DNA of 64,000 nt from Spongiactinospora sp. TRM90649. GTDB taxonomy: Bacteria; Actinomycetota; Actinomycetes; Streptosporangiales; Streptosporangiaceae. The position numbers and the translations under genes were made by a program. The stretch is taken from NCBI RefSeq assembly GCF_029382225.1, contig NZ_JARLTC010000015.1:62001-126000 (forward strand). Direction: 5' to 3'. Positions 39,405 through 47,293 of this stretch are shown piece by piece (position 1 is the first letter of the stretch; each line of letters begins with the position of its first letter). The notes beneath the pieces were generated by a model. The model ran no database searches. It had not been told where the DNA came from and worked only from the letters and a program-made list of their open reading frames with translations.

Positions 39405-39606
39405 ATCAAGCAACTGCGAAACCATCCAGAATCCCGCAAAAGGGTCTTCGGAGGATTAATCCAAGTCTGTCGATGAGGCGAGAGTTTTATCCCCGACCGC
39501 AGTTCTTGTGGTCGGCTGAGTGCGGGTAAGTCGGGAGCGAGTCGTGACCGTCCCTCGCGCCCTTAGGTGACCCTTGCCCCGTCCTTCGCGTAGCCGTACG
39601 CTCTCG

Positions 39607-39723
39607 ATGAGCGCTTCGCATAAATGTAAGGAAGACAAACCCTTGCCGCTGCCCAAGCTTGATCCCGCGAAGAAGGATAAAGCGCCCGATCAGGGTAAAC
39701 ACGAAAAACCGGGCAAGAAGTAA
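39607..39723 (+). CDS. very small Lys/Asp/Pro-rich peptide, uncertain
   Basis: A 38-codon frame encodes MSASHKCKEDKPLPLPKLDP followed by a Lys-rich tail ending in KPGKK. An internal TTG at 39643 has AAGGAAG at 8 nt and would give a 26-residue version. G/C at third positions is only about 57%, far below neighbouring genes, so it is either horizontally acquired or spurious. It sits just before a methyltransferase of protein-isoaspartate type, which makes a peptide substrate conceivable but unproven. Confidence 0.3.
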   Translation: MSASHKCKEDKPLPLPKLDPAKKDKAPDQGKHEKPGKK

Positions 39724-39769
39724 CAGTGCATGGGCAATGACATCGCGGTACTGATCAGCGGCATGATCG

Positions 39770-40648
39770 ATGCGATCGCCGGTCGGCCTCTACAGCTCGT
39801 CCAATTCCGCTCCCGGCACCGTCACCGATTTTCTCGATCTCCTGAATCCACAGCCAGGTCACCGGGTACTGGAGATCGGCACTGGCACCGGCTGGACCGC
39901 TGCTCTTCTGTCCCATCTCGTCGGCGCGCAGTATGTCACCTCGATGGAAATAGACGGCGCGCTCGCCGCACTCGCCGAGAAGAACCTCAGAGACGCGGGC
40001 GTTCATCCGTATGTGGTCGTCGGCGACGGCGCGACCGGCTGCCCCGAGCGGGCGCCGTTCGATCGAGTTCATGTCACCTGCGGCGTTCACACCGTGCCGT
40101 ACGCCTGGGTGGAGCAGACCCGGCCGGGCGGCGTCATCGTTCTGCCTTATGACCCGGGATTCGTCGCCGGGCACGCGGTGCGGCTCACCATCCGGCCGGA
40201 CGGCACGGCGGCAGGCAGGTTCGATGGCTTCGCCGAGTACATGATGATGCGCTCGCAGCGCATCGTCGCGTGTGCCGAGCAAGGCCCGAGCCATGAGACG
40301 CGGACCCGCGTCGACCCCCGCATGATCACGCAGGCGCCGCCGGGGGCCGCGTTGGCGATGTCGGCGCTCACCGGTCTGCACATCGGCAGTCACCAGGAAA
40401 CCGACCGGCTTTTGACGTGGGTGAGCGACCCGGGCGTCCCGGCGCGGTGGGCACTGATCATTTACGTCCCTGACGCTGACGACCACGAGGTTCACCAGGT
40501 CGGCGATCGGCCGCTGTGGGACGAGGTCGTGAACGCCTACCTTCAGTGGATGGCCTGGGGCGAGCCTGACCGGGACCGGTTCGGGATGACGGTCACCCCG
40601 AACGGGCAGCGGATTTGGCTGGACGCCCCGCAACGACCGATCGGATAG
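39770..40648 (+). CDS. protein-L-isoaspartate-type O-methyltransferase, N-terminally short
   Basis: The 292-residue protein has a class I methyltransferase fold: SSSNSAPGTVTDFLDLL, then the SAM-binding motif I VLEIGTGTGWTAALLSHL. This combination is typical of the PCMT family, including PCMT-like enzymes of actinomycete RiPP clusters. The usual 70-100 residues before the SSS motif are missing. Upstream codons in this frame contain stops, so the N-terminus is lost or the start is mis-set by a frameshift. A C-terminal extension of about 100 residues is present. It is flanked by the A and B repeats. Confidence 0.7.
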   Translation: MRSPVGLYSSSNSAPGTVTDFLDLLNPQPGHRVLEIGTGTGWTAALLSHLVGAQYVTSMEIDGALAALAEKNLRDAGVHPYVVVGDGATGCPERAPFDRVHVTCGVHTVPYAWVEQTRPGGVIVLPYDPGFVAGHAVRLTIRPDGTAAGRFDGFAEYMMMRSQRIVACAEQGPSHETRTRVDPRMITQAPPGAALAMSALTGLHIGSHQETDRLLTWVSDPGVPARWALIIYVPDADDHEVHQVGDRPLWDEVVNAYLQWMAWGEPDRDRFGMTVTPNGQRIWLDAPQRPIG

Positions 40649-40686
40649 TCGACCGGGGGCGCGGGCTGCTCGCGCTCTGCGCGGCC

Positions 40687-40821
40687 GCGCGAGTGGGGTC
40701 GTCTGTACGGCAAGCCCCCCACAACCGCGCCACCGGGCGCCACCGCCTCCGCCGAGACCGCCCCGCTGGCGCGCGGCCAATGGGCTTCGCGCGACGCTTG
40801 CGCCTTCAGGCGGCCACTTGG
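40687..40821 (+). repeat. diverged direct repeat, copy B
   Basis: The counterpart of 39183-39404, in the same orientation and with the same two conserved blocks but a shorter spacer. It follows the methyltransferase gene just as copy A follows the ABM membrane-protein gene. Confidence 0.6.
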
Positions 40822-40876
40822 GGCAGGTAGCCGCAGGGCCGTCGATGATGTTGGAGGCAGTCGCGGGGTGAGCTGG

Positions 40877-41275
40877 TCAGCCGGCGGCGATTACCTCGAT
40901 TTCCACGAGCCATTCGCTGACGAGGGTCTGGGCGACCACTGCGGTGGTGGGGATGGCGCGGTTGCCCAAGGCTCGGACGCGGGCCGTCGCGTTCGCTTCG
41001 GCGTAGGAGGCGTCGCGTAGGTAGCTGGTGAGCCGGACGATGTTGTCCACGGTCATGTCGGCCGACGCCAGGATCGCCCGCAGGTTGGCCCAGATGAGGT
41101 CGAGTTGTTCGTCCAGCGTGGCACCGGGCGTGCCCGCTGGGTCCAGGCCCATCGTTCCGGAGACGAACAACAGGCGCTGTGCGTCGCGGACTTCCACCGC
41201 GTGAACGTAGTCGCTGGTGCTGGCATACACGCCATCCGTCGGGTCATGCGTGATGATCTGCGGATTCGTCGTCAT
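40877..41275 (-). CDS. RidA/YjgF-family protein
   Basis: The 132-residue protein has YASTSDYVHAVEV near the start, LLFVSGTMGLDP, a DNIVRLTSYLRD block and the C-terminal VEIEVIAAG. RidA proteins deaminate reactive enamine/imine intermediates; not all relatives do so. The key Arg (usually R105 in the PRxxVxV block) is replaced by a different context (NRAIPTTAVVAQTLV), so activity is uncertain. It is divergent from the SRPBCC-ArsR operon and shares its control region. Confidence 0.8.
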   Translation of the reverse strand: MTTNPQIITHDPTDGVYASTSDYVHAVEVRDAQRLLFVSGTMGLDPAGTPGATLDEQLDLIWANLRAILASADMTVDNIVRLTSYLRDASYAEANATARVRALGNRAIPTTAVVAQTLVSEWLVEIEVIAAG

Positions 41276-41330
41276 ATAGGTGATCTTGTCAGATCCCCAT
41301 GGGAGCGTCCTGGAGTTGCGGGGCGCGATC

Positions 41331-41370
41331 GCAACCTGTAGGTTGCGATTGATGGCAACCTGTAGGTTGC
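41331..41370. promoter_or_regulatory. two identical palindromic operators
   Basis: GCAACCTGTAGGTTGC occurs at 41331-41346 and 41355-41370 (7-bp arms around GT), 24 bp apart, directly before the ribosome site of the SRPBCC gene. Two dimer-sized sites next to an ArsR gene strongly suggest its autoregulatory operator. Confidence 0.75.
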
Positions 41371-41384
41371 GAAGGAGGTTGGGC

Positions 41385-41819
41385 ATGGTTCCGGACACGA
41401 TCGAGCGTGTGGTGGTGCTGCGGCACCCCATCGAGCGGGTGTGGGCCGCGCTGACCACCGCGCAAGGGCTCTCGCGGTGGTTCGGCTCGGTGGCGGAGAT
41501 AGATCTGCGGCCCGGCGGGCGGGCGTTCTTCCGTTGGGACGACCTCGACGACGAGTCCGTCGCCACGATCGCGGTGGTCGATCCACCGCATCGGTTCGCG
41601 TTCAGGTGGGCGATGGAGGGTCTGCCGGAGGCGGACGCACCCCAGACGCTGGTGGACTTCACCCTGGAGCAGGTGCCGGACGGCACCCGGCTGCGCGTCG
41701 TGGAGAGCGGGTTCGCCCAGGTCTCCGATGACGTGGCCCGGTCTGCCCGCCAGGCAAACAGCCAGGGATGGGACACCGAGCTCGTCGATCTGGAGACCTA
41801 CCTCGATGCCGCCGCCTGA
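41385..41819 (+). CDS. SRPBCC (AHSA1-type) domain protein
   Basis: The 144-residue protein has a START-like helix-grip fold: IERVVVLRHPIERVWAALTT, LSRWFGS, FRWDDLDD and PQTLVDFTLEQVPDGTRLRV (in parts). The ATG at 41385 has a consensus GAAGGAGGTT. It overlaps the ArsR gene by 14 bp. In actinobacteria such SRPBCC-ArsR pairs are common, with the ArsR protein acting as repressor. The ligand is unknown. Confidence 0.88.
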   Translation: MVPDTIERVVVLRHPIERVWAALTTAQGLSRWFGSVAEIDLRPGGRAFFRWDDLDDESVATIAVVDPPHRFAFRWAMEGLPEADAPQTLVDFTLEQVPDGTRLRVVESGFAQVSDDVARSARQANSQGWDTELVDLETYLDAAA

Positions 41820-42156
41820 TTCGGAAGCGCAGGCCGTCGCGGTGTTCCTGGCGCTCACCGATCCGACGCGGCGGGCGCTGCTGGAGGAGCTCGCCCGTGC
41901 GGGGCCCGCGACCGTCAGTGATCTGGCGCGGCGGTTACCGGTCAGCCGCCAGGCGGTCGCCAAGCACCTCGGCCAGCTCGCCGAAGCGGGCCTGATCAGC
42001 TCCGGCGAACCGACCGGCCGCCGCCATCCCTACCGGCTGGAACCGGCGGCCATTCGCACGGCCCAGGTGTGGCTGGCCAGGCTCGCCAACCGGTGGGACG
42101 ACCGGCTGGCCGCGCTCGGACGCGCACTGGACGACGCCACCGATACGAATCCATGA
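41806..42156 (+). CDS. ArsR-family repressor
   Basis: The 116-residue winged-helix protein has LALTDPTRRALLEELARAGP, TVSDLARRLPVSRQAVAKHL and LAEAGLISSGEPTGRRHPYRL. There is no Cys metal site, so it is not a classical metal sensor. It overlaps the SRPBCC gene and probably binds the two palindromes upstream. Confidence 0.9.
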   Translation: MPPPDSEAQAVAVFLALTDPTRRALLEELARAGPATVSDLARRLPVSRQAVAKHLGQLAEAGLISSGEPTGRRHPYRLEPAAIRTAQVWLARLANRWDDRLAALGRALDDATDTNP

Positions 42157-42175
42157 GCCAAGGAGCCACGCATCA

Positions 42176-42559
42176 ATGAGCAAGCCTGAATTCACGGCCG
42201 GTCTGAACATCGCCATGAAGATCCCGAAGGCGCAGTACGAGGCCACCGTGGCCTTCTACCGCGACACCCTGGGCTTCGAGGTCAAAGAAGACGACGTCTC
42301 CTACGCTCCGACCGTTTCGCGGACTCATTCGGTGCGGTTCGGCCCCAACACCCTGTGGCTCGACTGCGTCGACAATTACAGCCGTCCCGACCTGTGGCTG
42401 CAACTGCACACCGATGACCTGGACGCGGCCACGAGCGAACTGGCCGGCATCGGCATTCACCCGTGTGACGAGGTCGAACCACTGGAGAATCTCGATTCCA
42501 GAACCCACTGGATCAAGAACCCGGCCGGTGTCGTACATCTCCTCGCGGAGACCGGCTGA
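42176..42559 (+). CDS. VOC/glyoxalase-fold protein
   Basis: The 127-residue protein has the vicinal-oxygen-chelate beta-alpha-beta-beta-beta pattern: VAFYRDTLGFEVKED, VRFGPNTLWLDCVDN, LWLQLHTDD and WIKNPAGVVHLLAE. AAGGAG precedes the ATG at 42176. It is 19 bp after the ArsR gene, so it is probably the third gene of that operon. The reaction is unknown. Confidence 0.85.
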   Translation: MSKPEFTAGLNIAMKIPKAQYEATVAFYRDTLGFEVKEDDVSYAPTVSRTHSVRFGPNTLWLDCVDNYSRPDLWLQLHTDDLDAATSELAGIGIHPCDEVEPLENLDSRTHWIKNPAGVVHLLAETG

Positions 42560-42672
42560 TCCGGCGTCCATCAGGTGCGGCGCGTGCGGGAGAGGGCGGC
42601 GAGTTGCCGTCCGAGGGCCTCGGCCCAGGTTGGTCTGTTCCAGCGCGCGCAGGTGCGCCCGGCCCCGCGGGG

Positions 42673-42834
42673 TCAGGTCGTCCACTCGAGCACGGTGACG
42701 ACGGCGTGCGCGGCCTCCTTTTGATCTCGGGTCACGCCGGAAATGCCGCGATCGTCTGACTCGACTTCCCACACGAAAAGCGGAGCGTACACCTTTTCCG
42801 GTGTCGGTTGCGGCTGATCGCCAATTTCGGTCAT
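42673..42834 (-). CDS. small uncharacterised protein
   Basis: The 53-residue acidic protein starts at the ATG at 42834 with AGGAA about 9 nt upstream (MTEIGDQPQPTPEKVYAPLF, then VWEVESDD and a helix EAAHAVVTVLEW). The family is not recognised. It is divergent from the HTH-TPR gene and may be linked to it. Confidence 0.5.
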   Translation of the reverse strand: MTEIGDQPQPTPEKVYAPLFVWEVESDDRGISGVTRDQKEAAHAVVTVLEWTT

Positions 42835-43016
42835 TTGTGGTTTTCCTCCACTCGCGCGATATGGTCCGGTGGTGCTGATGGGACCGCAGATGATCGGCGG
42901 CGGAAGGACGCGGAGAAGGACTTTCGCCGGGACGTTCAACCGGTTCCGGGACATGCCCTCCGGGTCGCATTCGGATCGCTACGCTAAGTGTCAAAAGCGT
43001 TTCCGAGGTGGGAACT

Positions 43017-44299
43017 TTGGCCGAGCAGACCGCGTTCGAGCAGGCGTGCGCCGCACATGGCTGGGCACGTCCCGCGACGTTCATCACCGCTTTCGCGCAG
43101 GCGGCCCGGTTGATCGGGAAGCGACCGGGATAACGGTTCGCCAGTATCATCGCTGGCGGCTGCCGGATCCGCCGACGCCCCGGCCGTCCGCGTGGCGAGT
43201 GTTGCATGCGATGTTCGGGGTGAGCCCTGTTGACTTGGGTTTTCCACCATCTCTGAATGGTGAAGTTGATATGCCTGAGTTCGAAACCGGGTCCGCGGGG
43301 GACAATGCGAATGTGAAACGGCGAACCTTCGTGGCGGGCACCGTGGGAGTCGCGGCGGGAGTGGCGGTCGTCCCGTCCTCCGCCCTCGCGTGGAACGGGC
43401 CCGTGGGAACCCCGCATCCTCAGGAGTTGCGCGCCGGGCTCGGGTCGCTCGTCGCCATGGACAGCGCGCACGGTGGGGGCGACGTCCGAGCACTGGCCGC
43501 CCGGCATCTGGCCCGTATCCGCCGGGTCATCGACACCGGAACCTATTCCGACGCGATCGGCAGGAAACTGCGGCTGCTCGCCGGTGAGATGGCGGAGCAC
43601 TGCGGGTGGTACTGCTTCGACGATCTCGACCATCCGGCGGCCCGCTCCTACTGGGCGGAGTCGCTGGCCACGGCGCGGATGCTCGAAGACCGCGACCTTG
43701 AGGTCGTGGTCCTGGCGTCGCTGAGCCTCCAGGCCCTCCGCGAAGAACATTCGCGATACGCCTACGACCTGGCGCGGGCCGCGCGGCGGCGGGCGGAGGC
43801 CATGGACTCGCCGATGCTGCTGTCGATCATCGCGGCCCGCGAGGCGCGCGCCCTCGCCCAGATGGGCGACCACACCGCCGCCCAGGGCGAGCTGGCGCGG
43901 GCGATGAAGCTGTACGAACGCGCCGACCGGGGCCGCCCGGCGCCCACGTGGACGGCCTTCCACGGCCCGGCCGAGCTGAGCACCGCCCAGGGGCTGGTCT
44001 ACCTGGAGGCGGGCCGATACCAGGCGGCGGCCTCGTTCTTCCGTGCCGCCTCCGCCCAGTGTGGCGACGGCTACGGCCGCAACCGCGCGTTGTACCAGCT
44101 CAGCCTGGCCGGCAGCCTGGTCCGGGCCGGAGAGGTCGACGAGGGGGCCGGCCAGGCGGTCACCGGCCTGCGGCAGCTCAAGGAGGTCTCCTGCGGTCGT
44201 GCGACCGAGCGCGTCAAAGAGGTGCGAGATCTGCTCACCACCGTGGACACCGCCACCGCCAGAGAGGGGGCCGAGGCGCTGTCCCGGTACGCCGCGTGA
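43017..44299 (+). pseudogene. HTH-TPR regulator interrupted by a -1 frameshift
   Basis: A TTG at 43017 with upstream GAGGTGGG opens a frame (MAEQTAFEQACAAHGWARPA and on to LIGKRPG) that stops at 43131. The next frame continues as GITVRQYHRWRLPDPPTPRP, the natural continuation of an HTH domain. Restoring one A near 43130 rejoins them. The remainder has a KRRTFVAGTVGVAAGVAVV segment, a Tat-like or membrane-like linker usual in this family, then TPR repeats to the C-terminus. If the shift is real, an internal ATG at 43271 could still give a TPR protein with a twin-arginine-like leader. The 3' end overlaps the TIR-like gene by 4 bp. Confidence 0.65.
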
Positions 44300-45576
44300 C
44301 CGATCCCCGGAACGGATCCAGGCTCTACGGCGTCGCCATGCTGCTCGCCGGCTGGGTGTTCTGGGCCGCCGGGCTGGCTACGACGCTCACCGCCTTCTAC
44401 TACGCGGGGATCGGGTCGCTGCCCGACGACTCGCCCTGGTGGCTCTACAACCTGCTCTTCTTCCTGATGCTCATCGGCGCGGTCATCGTGCACGTCGGGC
44501 AGAAGGCGCGGCTGGCCGGTCGCAGGCGCCTGACCCGGACGGCGGCGCCCCCGGCCGACGGCGAGCCGTACGTCCTCTATCTCCGCTCCTTCGGCGAAGA
44601 CCACGACCGGGCCGATCTCGAACGCGGCTGGCTGCGACCGGAGGCGCTGTATCCACTGCCGCACATCGCGTCGCTCTTCATGTCGGGGCGCAGCCTGGAG
44701 GAGCACCTGACCGGGTGCCTGCGCCGTCTCGGCCGGGTCATCGCGGTGGGTTCCCCCGCCGATGGGCTGCCGCCCGCCGGGGCGCAGCGGCTCTACCTGC
44801 CGACCGGCGACTGGCAGAGGCCGGTGCGCCGCCTGATGTCCCGCGCCCGGCTGGTCGTCATCGTCCTCGACCCGACCCCGGGAACCCTCTGGGAGTTCGT
44901 GGAGGCCGTCCGCACGGTGAATCCGCGCCGGCTGCTGCTCCTCGCGCCCGCGTCGAAGGAGCGGTACGACGAGTTCCGCGAGCGCGCCCGCGCGCTGCTG
45001 CGCGAGCGGGCCGGGGAGATCCAGCGCGAGACGGGTGAGGTCTGGAGCCCGCCGGACCTGCCGGAGTTCCGCCGGCCCGGAGGGTCCGTCACGCCGTTGA
45101 AGAGGCACGCGGCCAGCGGGCTGGTCCGCTTCGCCGCCGACTGGACGGCGCGTTTCGTGCCGCTCACCGCCTTTCCCCTCTGGGACGTTCTCGGCGCGTC
45201 GATGCGGATGGCCTTCCGGTCCGTGCGGGACGACCTGTTCGCCTACGAGAACACCTTTCCGGGGGCGAAGGACCCCTCGGTCCAGTTCTGGCGGCGGCGG
45301 GCGAAGGTGATCGGGGTGATCATCATCGTCTACGTCAACTTCATCGCGCACCGGATGATCAACCTGATCATGCTGCTTTCGGAGAACGGCTGGCGGCTCG
45401 CGCCGGGGTGGGAGCCGCTCGCCGTACAGATCGTCGTCGCCCTCGCCACGCTGCGGGCGTTCGTGTGGCTGAGACGGCGGGCGGGGCTGCGCGCTGTGCC
45501 CGCTGTGCCGTCGTCAAGCCTCCCGGGCGACCCGAACGACCTGCGTGCCGGTGACGTGGTCGAGGAGCCGTCGTGA
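44296..45576 (+). CDS. membrane-anchored TIR-like domain protein
   Basis: The 426-residue protein starts at a GTG overlapping the preceding stop. Two N-terminal helices (about 12-38, 48-66) are followed by a flavodoxin-like domain (about 92-235): YVLYLRSFGEDHDRADLE, then RVIAVGSPADGLPPAGAQRL, LVVIVLDPTPGTLWEFVEAV and RRLLLLAPAS. The VLYLRSF opening and the TPGxLWE block with its conserved Glu resemble TIR-like domains of actinobacterial membrane proteins. Two further helices lie near 335-360 and 383-405. NADase activity is possible but unproven. Coupling to an HTH-TPR gene suggests a regulator-effector pair. Confidence 0.65.
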   Translation: MTDPRNGSRLYGVAMLLAGWVFWAAGLATTLTAFYYAGIGSLPDDSPWWLYNLLFFLMLIGAVIVHVGQKARLAGRRRLTRTAAPPADGEPYVLYLRSFGEDHDRADLERGWLRPEALYPLPHIASLFMSGRSLEEHLTGCLRRLGRVIAVGSPADGLPPAGAQRLYLPTGDWQRPVRRLMSRARLVVIVLDPTPGTLWEFVEAVRTVNPRRLLLLAPASKERYDEFRERARALLRERAGEIQRETGEVWSPPDLPEFRRPGGSVTPLKRHAASGLVRFAADWTARFVPLTAFPLWDVLGASMRMAFRSVRDDLFAYENTFPGAKDPSVQFWRRRAKVIGVIIIVYVNFIAHRMINLIMLLSENGWRLAPGWEPLAVQIVVALATLRAFVWLRRRAGLRAVPAVPSSSLPGDPNDLRAGDVVEEPS

Positions 45577-46095
45577 GTCTCCCCAGACGGCGGGCAGCCG
45601 GTCGAGCCAGGCGAGCGGGCCGAGGACCACGCAGAGCCGCCGGGCGAGGGCGGCGACCGGATGGAGCCGCAGGCCGGAATCGCTGACCACGCGCAGGCCG
45701 GTGAGACGCTTGCCCGGGGTGGTGCCGGTCAGGTACTCCAGCAGGCCCAGGCCCACGATCGCTAGGGCGTGGAGGAGGCCGGCTTCCTGGTAGACCGCGC
45801 TGTCGCAGATCACCGGGCCGACGGCGACGCAGGAGCTGTCCGTCTTCACGTAGAACCAGGGCGGCGCGGCCAGCATGACGCCTTCCGTGCCGTTCAGGAG
45901 CCGCGTGACCCCCTGGGCCAGGAGCGCGATCGTGACGCCGATCAGCGGAAGATTGTCGATGAACAAGGCGATGAAGCGCCTGCCGACCGGTGCGGGGGGC
46001 GCGGTCTCGCGTGCGGCGAAGGTCCTGGCCGCCTGCGCGGGAGGGCCGAGACGGCTCAGCGCCTCGTCCAGTTCGGCCGCCGTCCAGCCGCACAA
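45514..46095 (-). CDS. RDD-family membrane protein
   Basis: The protein has about 193 residues. The RDD signature is VGRRFIALFIDNLPLIGVTI (Arg-Asp pair in the first helix) and the late GTTPGKRLTGLRVVSDSG. Three or so membrane helices are present. The N-terminus (AAELDEALSRLGPPAQAA) resembles the tail of a HAAS-type domain, so the true start may lie further upstream; the TTG at 46095 is provisional. It converges on and overlaps the TIR-like gene by 63 bp. Confidence 0.75.
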   Translation of the reverse strand: MCGWTAAELDEALSRLGPPAQAARTFAARETAPPAPVGRRFIALFIDNLPLIGVTIALLAQGVTRLLNGTEGVMLAAPPWFYVKTDSSCVAVGPVICDSAVYQEAGLLHALAIVGLGLLEYLTGTTPGKRLTGLRVVSDSGLRLHPVAALARRLCVVLGPLAWLDRLPAVWGDSRRLLDHVTGTQVVRVAREA

Positions 46096-46162
46096 GGGTC
46101 GAGGGTGGGATAGGGGATCGGGACAGGTGGGGGCCAGGCTGGGACTGAGGGGGGCTGGCCGG

Positions 46163-46402
46163 TCAGGCGGTGAGGGCGGTGCGGAGGCGGGATTCGTCCA
46201 CGCGCCAGAAGTCGTGCTGCACGCCGTCGATCAAGGTGACCGGGATCATCTCCCAGTATTTCTCCTGGTCCTCGGCCGACTGGGTGATGTCGCGCTCTTC
46301 CCACGGCACGCCCAGCTCGCCTGCGACGCGGGCGATGATCTCGCGGGCGTCGTCGCAGAGATGGCAACCCGGCTTGCCGAGCAGCGTGATCCGGTGGCTC
46401 AT
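46163..46402 (-). CDS. glutaredoxin-like protein
   Basis: The 79-residue thioredoxin-fold protein has redox motif CHLC in LLGKPGCHLCDDAREII (first Cys about residue 13) and a cis-Pro loop in MIPVTLIDG. It is the positional equivalent of Rv0508, which precedes the hem genes. It lies divergent from rex across the Rex operator, so it may itself respond to redox state. Confidence 0.88.
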   Translation of the reverse strand: MSHRITLLGKPGCHLCDDAREIIARVAGELGVPWEERDITQSAEDQEKYWEMIPVTLIDGVQHDFWRVDESRLRTALTA

Positions 46403-46452
46403 GTGGTCACCGTAGTGGAGTCGCGGCGTGGTCGGACGTGCTGCCTCTCACT

Positions 46453-46470
46453 TTGTGCATTCGTTCACAA
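46453..46470. promoter_or_regulatory. Rex operator (ROP)
   Basis: TTGTGCATTCGTTCACAA matches the Rex consensus TTGTGAA-N4-TTCACAA at all but one defined position. It lies 116 bp before the chosen rex start. Autoregulation of rex-hemACD through such a site is established in S. coelicolor. Confidence 0.88.
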
Positions 46471-46585
46471 AGGGATTAACCTGGAAGACGCTGTTCACCC
46501 TGTCGTCCGTCGCCGTCGTCGTCAAACCGCATCCGTGCTCGCGGCAGTGCCGCCGCCGGAAGCCCGTCCCCTGGAGTTCCGGCAC

Positions 46586-47293
46586 GTGATACGCCGCCCG
46601 CCCCAATCCCGCGAACGTGGCATCCCCGAGGCGACCGTCGCCCGGCTGCCGCTCTACCTGCGGGCGCTGACCGGGATGGCCGAGCGTGGCGTTTCCACCG
46701 TGAGTTCGGAGGACCTCGCCATGGCCGCGGGGGTCAACTCGGCGAAGCTGCGCAAAGACCTGTCACACCTCGGCTCGTACGGCACACGCGGAGTCGGCTA
46801 CGACGTCGAGTACCTGATCTACCAGATCTCCCGTGAACTGGGCCTGACCCAGGACTGGGCCGTCGCCATCGTCGGAATAGGAAACCTCGGCCGAGCGCTT
46901 GCCAATTACGGAGGCTTCGTCTCGCGCGGCTTCAGGGTGGCCGCGCTGTTCGACGCCAACCCCGAAGTCGTGGGCGACCACATCGCGGGATTGAATGTTG
47001 AGCACATCGACGAGCTTGAGGCCGTGATCGAGCGGCGGGGGGTGTCGATCGTGGTGATCGCCACGCCGGCGGGCGCCGCGCAGCAGGTGTGCGATCGCGT
47101 GATCGCCGTCGGGGTCACCAGCATCCTGAACTTCGCCCCCACCGTGCTCTCCGTGCCCGAGGGCGTCGATGTGCGGAAAGTCGATCTGTCCATTGAGCTG
47201 CAGATCCTTGCGTTCCACGAACAGCGGAAGGCGGATCGCGAAAGTGGGGGCCCAGTGATGCCCGAGGGGTTGCAGCAGGGGGCGAGCGCATGA
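46586..47293 (+). CDS. rex: redox-sensing repressor Rex
   Basis: The protein has 235 residues from the GTG at 46586; GTGs at 46535 and 46547 are alternatives. The winged helix is GIPEATVARLPLYLRALTGM and VNSAKLRKDLSHLGSYGTRG, and the Rossmann motif is VAIVGIGNLGRALANYGGF. The C-terminal domain-swapping helix ends in ELQILAFHEQRK. Rex senses the NADH/NAD+ ratio and represses respiratory and heme genes when NAD+ is high. Its stop overlaps the hemA start. Confidence 0.95.
   Translation: MIRRPPQSRERGIPEATVARLPLYLRALTGMAERGVSTVSSEDLAMAAGVNSAKLRKDLSHLGSYGTRGVGYDVEYLIYQISRELGLTQDWAVAIVGIGNLGRALANYGGFVSRGFRVAALFDANPEVVGDHIAGLNVEHIDELEAVIERRGVSIVVIATPAGAAQQVCDRVIAVGVTSILNFAPTVLSVPEGVDVRKVDLSIELQILAFHEQRKADRESGGPVMPEGLQQGASA

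Noticed and set aside
39730..40152. 140-codon frame starting at 39730
   Set aside because: It overlaps the methyltransferase in another frame and has Arg/Ser-rich shadow composition. Only the methyltransferase frame shows a recognisable motif.
42560..42680. Minus-strand codons resembling the C-terminal part of a MarR/PadR-type regulator (DLTPRGRAHLRALEQTN) with a frameshift
   Set aside because: Too short and generic to call a pseudogene. It overlaps the end of the small gene at 42673.
43110..43140. Programmed -1 frameshift in the HTH-TPR gene
   Set aside because: No X-XXY-YYZ slippery heptamer or clear downstream stimulatory hairpin at the junction. A lost base is simpler.
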